The notes below the pieces were generated by a model. The model saw nothing but the letters and a program-made list of their open reading frames with translations. It did not search any database and had not been told where the DNA came from. This document shows positions 8,699 through 16,629 of a stretch of DNA of 64,000 bases, piece after piece; positions within the stretch are counted from its first letter, which is position 1; each line of letters opens with the position of its first letter. This DNA is from Amycolatopsis nigrescens CSC17Ta-90 (lineage in GTDB: Bacteria; Actinomycetota; Actinomycetes; Mycobacteriales; Pseudonocardiaceae): positions 1,993,746-2,057,745 of the forward strand of contig NZ_ARVW01000001.1 in NCBI RefSeq assembly GCF_000384315.1, given 5' to 3'. The translations under genes were made by a program, and so were the position numbers.

Positions 8699-10738
8699 TC
8701 AGATCGGCAGGCACAGCCGCAGCGCGTCGAGCGTGGCGGCGTGGATGTTGCGGCTGGTCACGGCATCGCCGATGCGGAACAGCCGGTAGCGCCCGGCGGG
8801 ATCGCGGATGACGTCCTGCGGCCGGAGCGCCAGCAGTGCGCCGTGGTCGACCTCGCCGAGGTTGGCCGAGCCGGGAACCAGGCCGTGGTAGAGATCCTCG
8901 TTGGGCAGCGTCCCGTGCTCGACGACCACCTCGGCGACGCTCCGCTCGATCTCCGCGTCGGCGTACTCGCTGCGCAGGACCGCGATCAGGGAGCCGTCGG
9001 CGGCCCGGCGCACCGACCGCAGCCGGTACGCCAGCGTGAGGCCGACCCCGTGTTCGGCGAGGACTTTCAGATAGGCCGGGGAGTTCATGCTGCCGACGTC
9101 CGGAGCGACCGTCCGCTCCGGGGTCACGTACTCGACCGCCACCCCGCGGCGGGCGAGCACCTCCACCGCGTCCATGGCCGGGTAGGCCCCGTTGTCGTCG
9201 TAGACCAGCACCGGTCCCCTCGGCCGCACCGCGCCGGTGAGCACGTCCCAGGTGTCGGCCACCAGGTCCGCCCCGTCGGCCAGGAAGGTCGGGTTGGGCA
9301 GGCCGCCGGTGGCGATGACGACCACGGCGGGCTCCTCGGCGAGGACGTCCTCGGGCTCGGCGAGCACCCCGCACCGCAGGTCCACCCCATGCCGGCGGCA
9401 TTCGCTGACCCGCCAGTCGACGATGCCGAGCAGATCGCGGCGACGCGGGTTCGAGGCGGCGATGCGCACCTGCCCGCCGGGTACGTCACCGGCTTCGAAC
9501 AGGACGACCTCGTGGCCTCGTTCGCCGAGCACGCGGGCCGCCTCAAGACCGGCCGGGCCGCCGCCGACCACGACCGCCTTCTTCCGCTCGGCCGCCCGCC
9601 CGACGGTGTGCGGCAGCCACCGCTCCCGGCCGGTGGCGGGGTTGTGCACGCATTTGGCGTCGCCGGAGTCGTAGATCGCGTCCAGGCAGTAACTCGCCCC
9701 GACGCAGGGCCTGATCCGGTCCTCCGCGCCGGCGGCGACCTTGGCGACCAGGTGCGGGTCGGCGATCTGGGCGCGGGTCATGCCCACCAGGTCGAGCAGG
9801 CCCTCGCGGACGGCGTGCCGGGCGGTGGCGACGTCGGCGATGCGAGCGGCGTGCATCACCGGCACGTCCAGCCGGCGCTTGACCTCCGCGGTGAACTCCA
9901 GGAACGGCGCCGCCGGTGTCCCCATCGACGGGATCGCCTTCGCCAGTGTCGCGTCGCTCTCGATCGATCCCCGGATCGTGCTGACGAAGTCGATGCCGTC
10001 GTCGAGGTAGCACCGAGCCGCGATCAGCGCCTCGTCGAGGCCGAGCCCGCCGGGACGGTCCTCGTCCATCATCATCCGGATGCCCACGACGAACTCCGGT
10101 CCCACCGCGGCCCGGATCGCCCGGATCACCCGGCGCGGGAACGCCATCCGGTTCTCCAGGCTGCCGCCGAACTCGTCGTGGCGCCGGTTGGTCGTCGGGG
10201 ACAGGAAGCTGTCCAGGAAATGGCCGTACGACTGGATTTCGATGCCGTCGAGGTGACCGGCCCGGCAGCGGGCGGCCGCGTCCGCGTAGTCCCGCACGAT
10301 CCGGTCCAGATCCCAGTGCTCGGCGGCCTTGGGGAAGGCGCGGTGCGCGGGTTCGCGCAGCGGCGACGCGGACAGCACCGGCAGCCAGTCCCCGGAGTAG
10401 TTGCTGGTGCGGCGGCCGAGGTGGGTGACCTGGCACATCACGGCGGCACCCTCGGCGTGCACGTCGTCGGCGAGCCGGCGCAGCCAGCGCACCACGTCGT
10501 CGCGGTAGAGCAGCAGGTTGCCGAACGACGGCGGGCTGTCCGGGGAGACCACCGCCGAACCGCCGATCATCGTCAGCCCGACCCCGCCCCGCGCCTTCTC
10601 CAGGTGGTACAGCCGGTAGCGGTCCTTCGGCAGGCCGTCCTCGGCGAACGCGGGCTCGTGCGACGTGCTGACCACGCGGTTGCGCAGGGTGAGATGTTTG
10701 ATCGTGAACGGTTGAAGCAGCGGGTCCTCGGTGCGCAT
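8699..10738 (-). CDS. Old Yellow Enzyme/TMADH-type FAD oxidoreductase (probable N-methylproline or dimethylglycine demethylase)
   Basis: A 679-residue two-part enzyme. Residues 1-350 form an OYE TIM barrel (NRVVSTSHEPAF, CQVTHLGRRTS, HFLDSFLSPTTNRR, FGGSLENR). Residues 380 onward form a Rossmann FAD/NAD domain (VVVGGGPAGLEAARVL). The cluster-binding stretch reads PCVGASYC…KCVHNP, spaced as in N-methylproline demethylases rather than the usual CxGCxxxC. It probably removes a methyl group from the tertiary amine made by the Rieske enzyme. It lies 19 bases upstream of the Rieske gene on the same strand and is divergent from the LysR gene. The start is the ATG at 10738; a longer open frame upstream is only the shadow of the LysR gene. 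Confidence 0.85.
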   Translation of the reverse strand: MRTEDPLLQPFTIKHLTLRNRVVSTSHEPAFAEDGLPKDRYRLYHLEKARGGVGLTMIGGSAVVSPDSPPSFGNLLLYRDDVVRWLRRLADDVHAEGAAVMCQVTHLGRRTSNYSGDWLPVLSASPLREPAHRAFPKAAEHWDLDRIVRDYADAAARCRAGHLDGIEIQSYGHFLDSFLSPTTNRRHDEFGGSLENRMAFPRRVIRAIRAAVGPEFVVGIRMMMDEDRPGGLGLDEALIAARCYLDDGIDFVSTIRGSIESDATLAKAIPSMGTPAAPFLEFTAEVKRRLDVPVMHAARIADVATARHAVREGLLDLVGMTRAQIADPHLVAKVAAGAEDRIRPCVGASYCLDAIYDSGDAKCVHNPATGRERWLPHTVGRAAERKKAVVVGGGPAGLEAARVLGERGHEVVLFEAGDVPGGQVRIAASNPRRRDLLGIVDWRVSECRRHGVDLRCGVLAEPEDVLAEEPAVVVIATGGLPNPTFLADGADLVADTWDVLTGAVRPRGPVLVYDDNGAYPAMDAVEVLARRGVAVEYVTPERTVAPDVGSMNSPAYLKVLAEHGVGLTLAYRLRSVRRAADGSLIAVLRSEYADAEIERSVAEVVVEHGTLPNEDLYHGLVPGSANLGEVDHGALLALRPQDVIRDPAGRYRLFRIGDAVTSRNIHAATLDALRLCLPI

Positions 10739-10826
10739 GCCGCTCCTCGGGAAGTCTCGGTGGTGACTTCCCTCAGGGTGCGACCGCACACCTTGGAGGG
10801 CAATCAAACGTTCACGAAGAAAACCG

Positions 10827-10841
10827 TGCAAAATCCTTGCA
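10827..10841. promoter_or_regulatory. Inverted repeat TGCAA-N5-TTGCA at the LysR start
   Basis: Perfect five-base arms ending on the first base of the LysR ATG, inside the divergent promoter of the demethylase operon. Interrupted dyads like this are usual for LysR autoregulation. The assignment is by position only. Confidence 0.4.
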
Positions 10842-11758
10842 TGATTGACAGCCGGCTCCGCGTGCTCCAGCTGGTCGCCAAGCACGGCACCGTCACCGCC
10901 GCCGCGCAGGCGCTGAACTACACGCCGTCCGCGGTCTCCTACCAGCTCCGCCAGCTCTCGGCCGAGCTCGGCGTCAGCCTGCTGGTGCCGCAGGGACGCA
11001 AGACCCGGCTCACCGCCGCCGCTCGCGCCCTGCTGCGCCACGCGGAACTCCTGCACGCGCAATGGGAACGCGCGCAGGCCGAGCTGGCGGCACTGGCCGA
11101 CGAACCCGCCGGGTCGCTCACCCTGTGCGGTTTCTCCACCGCCGCAACACATCTCCTGCCGCCGGCCGCGGCCGGGCTGCGCGACAGCCATCCCCAGCTC
11201 ACCGTGCGCCTGATCGAAGCCGAGCCCACCCGCTGCTTCGACCTGCTGCTGGCCGGCGACGCCGATCTGGCGCTGGTGATCGTCACCGCGGACACCCCGC
11301 CGCTGTCGGACCGGCGCTTCGACCAGCAGCCGCTGCTCGACGACCCGCTCGACCTGGTCACCCCCGCCGAACACGCACTGGCCGGGCGCACCACCGTCAC
11401 CCTCGCCGACGCCGCGAACGAACCCTGGATCCTCGGCACCCCGGGCAGCACCTACCACCACCTCGTCGTCACCGCCTGCATGGCGGCCGGCTTCTCCCCC
11501 GACATCGCCCACCACGCCGACGAATGGGACACCGGCACCGCGCTCGTCGCACACGGCTTCGGGGTCATCCTCGTCCCCCGCCTGGCCCGGCTGCACAGCC
11601 ACTGGCCGGTCGCCCGCATCCCGCTGCGCGGTGAACCCGCCCCCGCCCGCCGGATCCTCGCGGTCACCCGCATGGGCGCCAGGGAAAGCCCCGTCATCTC
11701 CCGCGCGCTGGAAACCATCACCGCGACCGCGGCCCATATCCTTCCCAACGGCCGCTAA
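10841..11758 (+). CDS. LysR-family transcriptional regulator
   Basis: A 305-residue regulator. The winged HTH fills the first 60 residues (LQLVAKHGTVTAAAQALNYTPSAVSYQLRQL). It is followed by a linker helix and a periplasmic-binding-type effector domain (LTLCGFSTAATHLLP…). It is divergent from the demethylase/Rieske/reductase operon with 102 bases between, the usual arrangement for a pathway-specific activator sensing a substrate or intermediate. Its stop overlaps the SDR stop on the other strand by four bases. Confidence 0.9.
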   Translation: MIDSRLRVLQLVAKHGTVTAAAQALNYTPSAVSYQLRQLSAELGVSLLVPQGRKTRLTAAARALLRHAELLHAQWERAQAELAALADEPAGSLTLCGFSTAATHLLPPAAAGLRDSHPQLTVRLIEAEPTRCFDLLLAGDADLALVIVTADTPPLSDRRFDQQPLLDDPLDLVTPAEHALAGRTTVTLADAANEPWILGTPGSTYHHLVVTACMAAGFSPDIAHHADEWDTGTALVAHGFGVILVPRLARLHSHWPVARIPLRGEPAPARRILAVTRMGARESPVISRALETITATAAHILPNGR

Positions 11759-12519
11759 AGGTTGACGCCGCCGGTGACGTCGACCTTGGTACCGGTGATC
11801 CAGCGAGCGTCGTCGGAGGCCAGGAAGGCGACCGCATCGGCGATATCCGGGACCTGGCCGATCCGGCCGAGTGCGGTCAGGCCGATGTCGCGCTCCTCGT
11901 TCGCCGGATCGGCCAGCACGCCGGCGGTCATGTCGGTGTGGGTGAAGCCGACTCCGACGGAATTGACGGTGATCCCGCGTGGGCCGAGGTGCTTGGCCAG
12001 GGTGTGGCTGAACACGTCGAGCGCGCCCTTGGTGAGCGGATAGCCGATGCCGTGGGCCGAGGCCACCCGGGTGGAGACGGAGGAGATGTTGATGATCCGA
12101 CCGCCGTCGCGTAGCCGTGGCAGCAGCCGCTGGGTGAGGAAGAACGGTGCCTTGACGTTGACCGCGACCATCTGGTCGAACTCCCCTGGGGTGAGCACCT
12201 CGATCGGCCGCCCCATGAAGTTGAGCCCCGCGTTGTGCACCAGGATGTCGATCGTCGATTCCCCATGTTCGCGTAGCCCGGCTTCCAGCCCAGCCACGAG
12301 CGTGTCCACGTCGCCGGGAACGCCCAGTTCGGCGCCCACGACGAACGCCCGGCCGCCGGCACCGGCGATGGTCGCGGCGGTCTCCTTGGCCGCCGCCTCG
12401 TTGCTGCCGTAGTGCACGGCGACCAGTGCGCCGTCCCGAGCCAGGCGTTCGGCGATGCCCCGCCCGATGCCCCGGCTGCCGCCGGTGACCAGTGCGACCT
12501 TTCCGTCGAGGTTGCTCAT
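11755..12519 (-). CDS. Short-chain dehydrogenase/reductase
   Basis: A 254-residue classical SDR. The cofactor loop is TGGSRGIG near residue 14. The NAG motif (HNAGLNF) and catalytic Ser in INISSV are followed by Y-P-L-T-K (YxxxK) and by the C-terminal ITGTKVDVTGG. A Gly-Ser-Arg loop suggests NADP(H) preference. It is coupled by a four-base overlap to the O-methyltransferase upstream, so the pair probably acts on the same small molecule (ketone/alcohol conversion plus methylation). The substrate is unknown. Confidence 0.88.
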   Translation of the reverse strand: MSNLDGKVALVTGGSRGIGRGIAERLARDGALVAVHYGSNEAAAKETAATIAGAGGRAFVVGAELGVPGDVDTLVAGLEAGLREHGESTIDILVHNAGLNFMGRPIEVLTPGEFDQMVAVNVKAPFFLTQRLLPRLRDGGRIINISSVSTRVASAHGIGYPLTKGALDVFSHTLAKHLGPRGITVNSVGVGFTHTDMTAGVLADPANEERDIGLTALGRIGQVPDIADAVAFLASDDARWITGTKVDVTGGVNL

Positions 12520-13187
12520 CGGGCGAACACCGACATTTCGTTTCCGTGGCCCTTTTCGAAGGGCAGGGACACGGTGCGGTATCCGTTGCCCGGGTCGCGG
12601 ACGTAGTTGAGGTACTCGGTCGATTCCCCGATGGCGTTTTCGGCGATCACCAGCGCGCCGGGCCGCAGGTGGGGTTCGAGCAGTTCCAGGACGGGAAGGT
12701 CGAGCCCGATCGCGCCATCGAGCAGCACCAGGTCCACCGCCCCGCCGACACCGCCGCGGAGGGTTTCCAGCGCGTCGCCGACTCGGATGTCGACGAACTC
12801 GGTCAGGCCGGCGGCCGCGAGGTTTTTCCGCGCGCGCTGTGCTTTCGTGGGTTCGAGTTCGGTCCCGACCAACCGGCCACCGCCGCCGTCTTTGAGCGCG
12901 GTGGCCAGATAGATGGCTGAGATGCCGAACGAGGTGCCGAACTCCACGATGCGCCGCGCCTGGCAGGCCCGCGCGCAGATGTAGAGGAATTGACCGAATT
13001 CTTCCGAAATGTTCAGGAAGTTACCCGCGAGCGTTTTGTAGCGCTTCTTGTAGTCCTTCGACTCTTCAAGCAGTCGTGTGACGCTCTCGCCGCTGAGGGA
13101 TTCGTACAACTGCCGATCCGCGGCTTCCGCCTCGTTGAACAAGCGGGTTAGTACATCGGCGACCGGTGCGGTGGTCAGCGAATCCAT
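12516..13187 (-). CDS. O-methyltransferase family protein (CCoAOMT-like)
   Basis: A 223-residue class I methyltransferase with the layout of the caffeoyl-CoA/catechol O-methyltransferase family: an N-terminal helical cap, IVEFGTSFGISAIYLA (motif I), LVGTELEP (motif II), and VDLVLLDGAIG for the metal/substrate area. It is the first gene of a two-gene unit with the SDR. Its promoter region, shared with the divergent AraC gene, contains a GTTAGG/CCTAAC palindrome 31 bases before the start codon. Confidence 0.8.
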   Translation of the reverse strand: MDSLTTAPVADVLTRLFNEAEAADRQLYESLSGESVTRLLEESKDYKKRYKTLAGNFLNISEEFGQFLYICARACQARRIVEFGTSFGISAIYLATALKDGGGGRLVGTELEPTKAQRARKNLAAAGLTEFVDIRVGDALETLRGGVGGAVDLVLLDGAIGLDLPVLELLEPHLRPGALVIAENAIGESTEYLNYVRDPGNGYRTVSLPFEKGHGNEMSVFAR

Positions 13188-13217
13188 ATCTGCTCCTTCG
13201 ACAACCGTTCTGGGCTA

Positions 13218-13233
13218 GTTAGGCATACCTAAC
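13218..13233. promoter_or_regulatory. Palindrome GTTAGG-CATA-CCTAAC in the OMT/AraC divergent promoter
   Basis: Six-base perfect arms with a four-base centre. The outer bases resemble iron-box halves (TTAGG/CCTAA), but the spacing is five bases shorter than the IdeR/DtxR consensus. It is better read as the operator of some other dimeric regulator. Position fits control of the OMT-SDR pair. Confidence 0.45.
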
Positions 13234-13299
13234 GTAAGCTGGTTTTCAGGCGCGCAACGGCCAACCGATGCCCCGCGACGGCCAACCCCTAGGACGGCA

Positions 13300-14082
13300 A
13301 TGATCAATTCGGACGAAACTGTGACCTCGCCGATCTCGCCGATCCTGAGCATCGACCGGACCGGGGTCGAGCCTCGCCGGTATGTCGCGCCGCACGTCCA
13401 CGCCGAGCCCATGCTGCTGTGGACCGCCACCGCGACCGTGACGGTGACCACCACGTCACGGGACTGGCTGGTGCCGCCCGCCTACGGAATCTGGGTTCCC
13501 GGCGGCATCGAGCACACCGCGACCACCCTGCAGGCCGGCGAACTGTGCGTCGTGCGCTTCACCCCCGGCCACTGCCCGATCACCTGGTCCGAGCCCATCG
13601 GCGTGGTGATGACACCGCTGCTGCGCGAACTCGTCCTGCACCTGCAGCGAACCGGGCCCGAGGCGCCGGGCCGGCGGCATGCCGAAGTGCTCGTCTTCGA
13701 CCTGCTCACCCCGCTGCCCACCAACACCCTGCACGTGTCCATGCCGACCGACCCCCGGGTGCGCACCATCGCCGAACGTCTCCTCGCCAACCCGGCCGAC
13801 CCGCGCGAACTGGCCGGCTGGGCGCAGGAGGTGCACGCCGGAGTCCGCACCCTGTCACGCCTGTTCCTCAGCGAAACCGGCCGCACCTTCGCCCAGTGGC
13901 GCACCCACATCCGCGTCCGCGCCGCCGCGCACCACCTGGCCAACGGAGCGTCGGTCAACGCCACCGCCCGAGCCGTCGGCTACCGCAAACCCAGCGCCTT
14001 CATCAACGCCTTCCGCCGCGTCACCGGCCAGACCCCTGGCGCCTACAGCCAGATCGACCCCGGCTCACTGCTGGATGCCTGA
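13300..14082 (+). CDS. AraC-family transcriptional regulator
   Basis: A 260-residue protein with an N-terminal cupin-like sensing part (PHVHAEPMLLW, WVPGGIEHTATT) and a C-terminal double HTH (VRTLSRLFLSETGRTFAQWRTHIRVRAAAHHLANG, then AVGYRKPSAFINAFRRVTGQTP). It is divergent from the O-methyltransferase/SDR unit and is the best candidate for its regulator. The effector is not evident. Its 3' end overlaps that of the convergent GNAT gene by 18 bases. Confidence 0.88.
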   Translation: MINSDETVTSPISPILSIDRTGVEPRRYVAPHVHAEPMLLWTATATVTVTTTSRDWLVPPAYGIWVPGGIEHTATTLQAGELCVVRFTPGHCPITWSEPIGVVMTPLLRELVLHLQRTGPEAPGRRHAEVLVFDLLTPLPTNTLHVSMPTDPRVRTIAERLLANPADPRELAGWAQEVHAGVRTLSRLFLSETGRTFAQWRTHIRVRAAAHHLANGASVNATARAVGYRKPSAFINAFRRVTGQTPGAYSQIDPGSLLDA

Positions 14083-14616
14083 TTCCGCGGACCACACGCC
14101 GAACCACTGCTCGGCGCCGTACTCCTCGAACCGCTCCACCTCGGTGAACCCCAGCTTCGCCGCGAGGCGCATCGAGCGGTCGTTGGCGGCCTGAGTGCAG
14201 AGCACCACCGGCTCGCCGGGAAGCGCGCCGGCGAACCAGTCGAGTGCCGCCGCGCACGCCTCGGCGGCGTACCCGCATCCCCACGCCCACGGCAGGAACA
14301 GGTAGCCGAGTTCGGTCTCCCCGGCCTCCGGACGGACGTGACCCTGGCGCTCCGCGTCGCGCCGGTCGAGCGTGATCATGCCGACCATCGCTCCGTCCAA
14401 CTCGATCACGAAAAGGCCGAAGCGCCGCCCGGGCACCTCGGACACCGTGCGCTCGAGCTCAGCACGCGGTCGAGCGCCACCGATGTAGGTGCCCACCTCA
14501 GCCGAGGCGAACAGCTCGATGAACGCCGCGCGGTCCCGGGCCTCGGACTCGCGGAGCACGAGCCGCTCGGTCCTGATCGGGGCAGGCGGCCAGGCGGCGG
14601 GTACGGGCTCGGTCAT
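14065..14616 (-). CDS. GNAT-family N-acetyltransferase (RimJ-like)
   Basis: A GNAT-fold protein of about 183 residues: ERLVLRESEARD at the N-terminus, the β4 strand FVIELDGAMVGMITL, an ELGYLFLPWAWGCGYAAEA segment for the acetyl-CoA P-loop, and ANDRSMRLAAKLGF near the end, as in RimJ/RimL-type enzymes. The substrate is unknown. I prefer the ATG at 14616; a TTG nine bases upstream is also in frame. Its 3' end overlaps the AraC gene on the other strand. Confidence 0.8.
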   Translation of the reverse strand: MTEPVPAAWPPAPIRTERLVLRESEARDRAAFIELFASAEVGTYIGGARPRAELERTVSEVPGRRFGLFVIELDGAMVGMITLDRRDAERQGHVRPEAGETELGYLFLPWAWGCGYAAEACAAALDWFAGALPGEPVVLCTQAANDRSMRLAAKLGFTEVERFEEYGAEQWFGVWSAESGIQQ

Positions 14617-14711
14617 GCCAGGCAACCTATCGCTCGCCCAGGTTGGGGTGTGGACGCGTCGCGCGCTGGGTATGCAGCGGTGTACCCGAACTGAAGGAGG
14701 CGGACCGACCG

Positions 14712-15092
14712 GTGCTCAGACTCGGTTTTCCGGTGATCGGCGTGCAGGACATCCCGCGCGCCACGGCCTTCTGGACCTCGGCGCTGGACCTGGTGGAAAG
14801 CGCCGAGTGGGCGAGCGAGAACTGGCGGACGCTGGAGCACGCGGACGGGTCCGGGCGAGCGCTGGGCCTGATGCGCAGCGAGTCACCCGCCGAAGCACTC
14901 CCGCGGATCCACCTCGACCTGCTCGTCGACACCGCCGCGGAACAGCGGGCCGAGGTGCGGCGGCTGATCGGGCTCGGCGCGCGCGACCCCGGCTGGGACC
15001 GGTATCCGCCGAAACCGGATTTCGTGGTGCTGGCCGATCCGGACGGCAACCTGTTCTGCGTCGTGGACCTCAGCAACGCGCCGTCCGGATAG
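14712..15092 (+). CDS. VOC (glyoxalase/bleomycin-resistance fold) protein
   Basis: A 126-residue single-chain vicinal-oxygen-chelate protein: GFPVIGVQDIPRATAFWTSALDL starts the first βαβββ unit and VVLADPDGNLFCVVD ends the second. Such proteins bind a metal or sequester hydrophobic ligands; this one cannot be assigned a substrate. The start is GTG 14712, preceded by AAGGAGG. The frame is open further upstream, but no ribosome binding site supports a longer form. Confidence 0.8.
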   Translation: MLRLGFPVIGVQDIPRATAFWTSALDLVESAEWASENWRTLEHADGSGRALGLMRSESPAEALPRIHLDLLVDTAAEQRAEVRRLIGLGARDPGWDRYPPKPDFVVLADPDGNLFCVVDLSNAPSG

Positions 15093-15507
15093 TCCACAAT
15101 AGACGAACGGTCCATCGAGCCGAGACTCATCCAGTGGACGAGCGAATCGTGGCGAGGACTCGTTCGGCCTCGTGTTCCGGCAGGTCGAGCACGGTGGCGA
15201 TCTCCAGCGCCGAGAGCAGTTCTCCGGACGGCTTCATGTCGGCCGCGATCGCGTCGGGTCGAACCCCTGCCATTGAGCGTTCTCGCTCGCGCGGCGGGTT
15301 CAAGTGCCGGAGTGGGTGGCCGCCCAGCCGTGTTCGAGCAGGGTGAAGGTCGTGTCGACGGCCTGGGGCGGGTCGGGATGCCGGTGCGCCAGCTCGATCG
15401 CCTCGAGTGCGAACCGCGCCCCCGCAGGCGACCGGCAGCATCGCCGGGGACACGGTCATCAACGTGGAAGCCGCGCGGCAGCACCTCGACGAGGGCATGT
15501 CGCGTGC
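15093..15507. other. 415-base decayed region with coding-like fragments
   Basis: No intact gene is visible. Three short fragments look protein-like. A minus-strand 48-codon frame (15127-15273) ends in LPEHEAERVLATIRSSTG. A minus-strand piece ending at 15300 reads EAIELAHRHPDPPQAVDTT and then LLEHGWAATHSGT. A plus-strand piece, GDTVINVEAARQHLDEGM, lies around 15445-15510. They are in different frames and strands, as expected for remnants of two or more lost genes. I cannot name the families. Confidence 0.4.
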
Positions 15508-16491
15508 TCAGGTCAGGCCGGCCAGCCGGTAGCTGCGGGTCAGGGCGTCGAGTTCCTCGATGATGTGCTCGCGGAGTCCTGCCGGGGCGAGGACTTCAGC
15601 GTCGGCGCCGAGTTTGAGCAGTTCGGGAAGCGCCTGTTCGACGGACTCGATCGGGACGGTCACCCGGATCCAGCTATCGGCGTCGGTCGTGGCGCTCCGC
15701 TGTGCGGCGTCGGCCATGGCCGAGTCCCACAAGTGGGGCAACCGGTCGAAAGCACTGGGAGACAAGCGAACGGTCGCCTCGTCGCGGTGGCGGCGCGCGT
15801 CGAAGGTCTTCAGGTAGTCCCGCCAGTAGTCGGCCAGGTCGAATCCTTCGGGCCGGTCGAACCGCTCATCGAGGACGTGCAGCTCCACGATCCGCGAGAC
15901 GCGGTAGGTGCGGATCTCTCCGGCGGCGCCGGCCACGAGGTACCAGCGACCGGCCTTGAACACCAGCCCGTACGGCTCCACTGTCCGAGTGATCTCGTGG
16001 GGTTCGGCCCAGCGCAGGTAGCGGATCCGCACGGCGTGGTCGTTCCACACCGCGTCCGCGAGCGCGCTCAACCGCGGCGTGCGGTCGGCATCGCGGTACC
16101 ACTCCGGGGCGTCGAGGTGGAACCGCCGCGTGATCCGGCCGGCGCGGTCGCGCAGTTCGGCCGGCAACGCGGCCATCAGCTTGAGCTGTGCGGCGGTGAC
16201 CACAGCGCCCATGCCCAGGTCGGCAGCGGCCGCCGGCAACCCGGTCAGGAACAGCGAATCGGCCTCCTCGGCGGTCAGCCCGGTCAGCTGGGTCCGGAAA
16301 CCGCCGAGCAGCCGATATCCGCCGTCGTGACCGGGTTCGCCGTACAGCGGCACGCCCGCCGCGCTGAGGGACTCCATGTCGCGGTAGACGGTGCGCACGG
16401 AGACCTCCAGGGTGTCGGCCAGTTCCTGTGCCGTCAGGTGCTCCCTTACCTGCAGGAGCAGCAGGATGGACACCAGTCGGCTCGCGCGCAT
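15508..16491 (-). CDS. HTH/WYL-domain transcriptional regulator
   Basis: A 327-residue YafY/PafC-type regulator. The N-terminal winged HTH is RLVSILLLLQVREHLTAQELADTLEVSVRTVYRDMESL. The WYL ligand-binding domain contains the RIRYLRWAEPHEI strand and the GLVFKAGRWYLVAG core, and a WCX-type C-terminal extension follows. I use the ATG at 16491 rather than the GTG at 16515, because family members begin just before the HTH. No operon partner is visible; decayed sequence lies downstream. Confidence 0.85.
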   Translation of the reverse strand: MRASRLVSILLLLQVREHLTAQELADTLEVSVRTVYRDMESLSAAGVPLYGEPGHDGGYRLLGGFRTQLTGLTAEEADSLFLTGLPAAAADLGMGAVVTAAQLKLMAALPAELRDRAGRITRRFHLDAPEWYRDADRTPRLSALADAVWNDHAVRIRYLRWAEPHEITRTVEPYGLVFKAGRWYLVAGAAGEIRTYRVSRIVELHVLDERFDRPEGFDLADYWRDYLKTFDARRHRDEATVRLSPSAFDRLPHLWDSAMADAAQRSATTDADSWIRVTVPIESVEQALPELLKLGADAEVLAPAGLREHIIEELDALTRSYRLAGLT

Positions 16492-16629
16492 GCCGGTGAG
16501 TCTGCCGCACTTCACTGATGGCCGTGGCAGCGTTCACCGATCCGCGGCTCTGCGCCGCGATCGTCGACCGGCTCCCGGCCAGAACGGCGCCTCGCGCCGG
16601 CCCACCTCCTGTCGTGGTGGGTGTTGGCG

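Noticed and set aside
10739..11737. N-terminal extension of the demethylase to 11737 on the minus strand
   Set aside because: It is antisense to the LysR coding sequence. The OYE domain begins right after ATG 10738.
8741..11758. A 1005-codon plus-strand open frame across the demethylase gene
   Set aside because: Only its end (from 10841) is the LysR gene. The rest is the antisense of the demethylase; its composition (Val/Asp/Arg/Gln-rich, no domain) is that of a GC-driven shadow frame.
13218..13233. IdeR/DtxR iron box
   Set aside because: The half-sites match but the centre is too short by five bases for the 19-base consensus.
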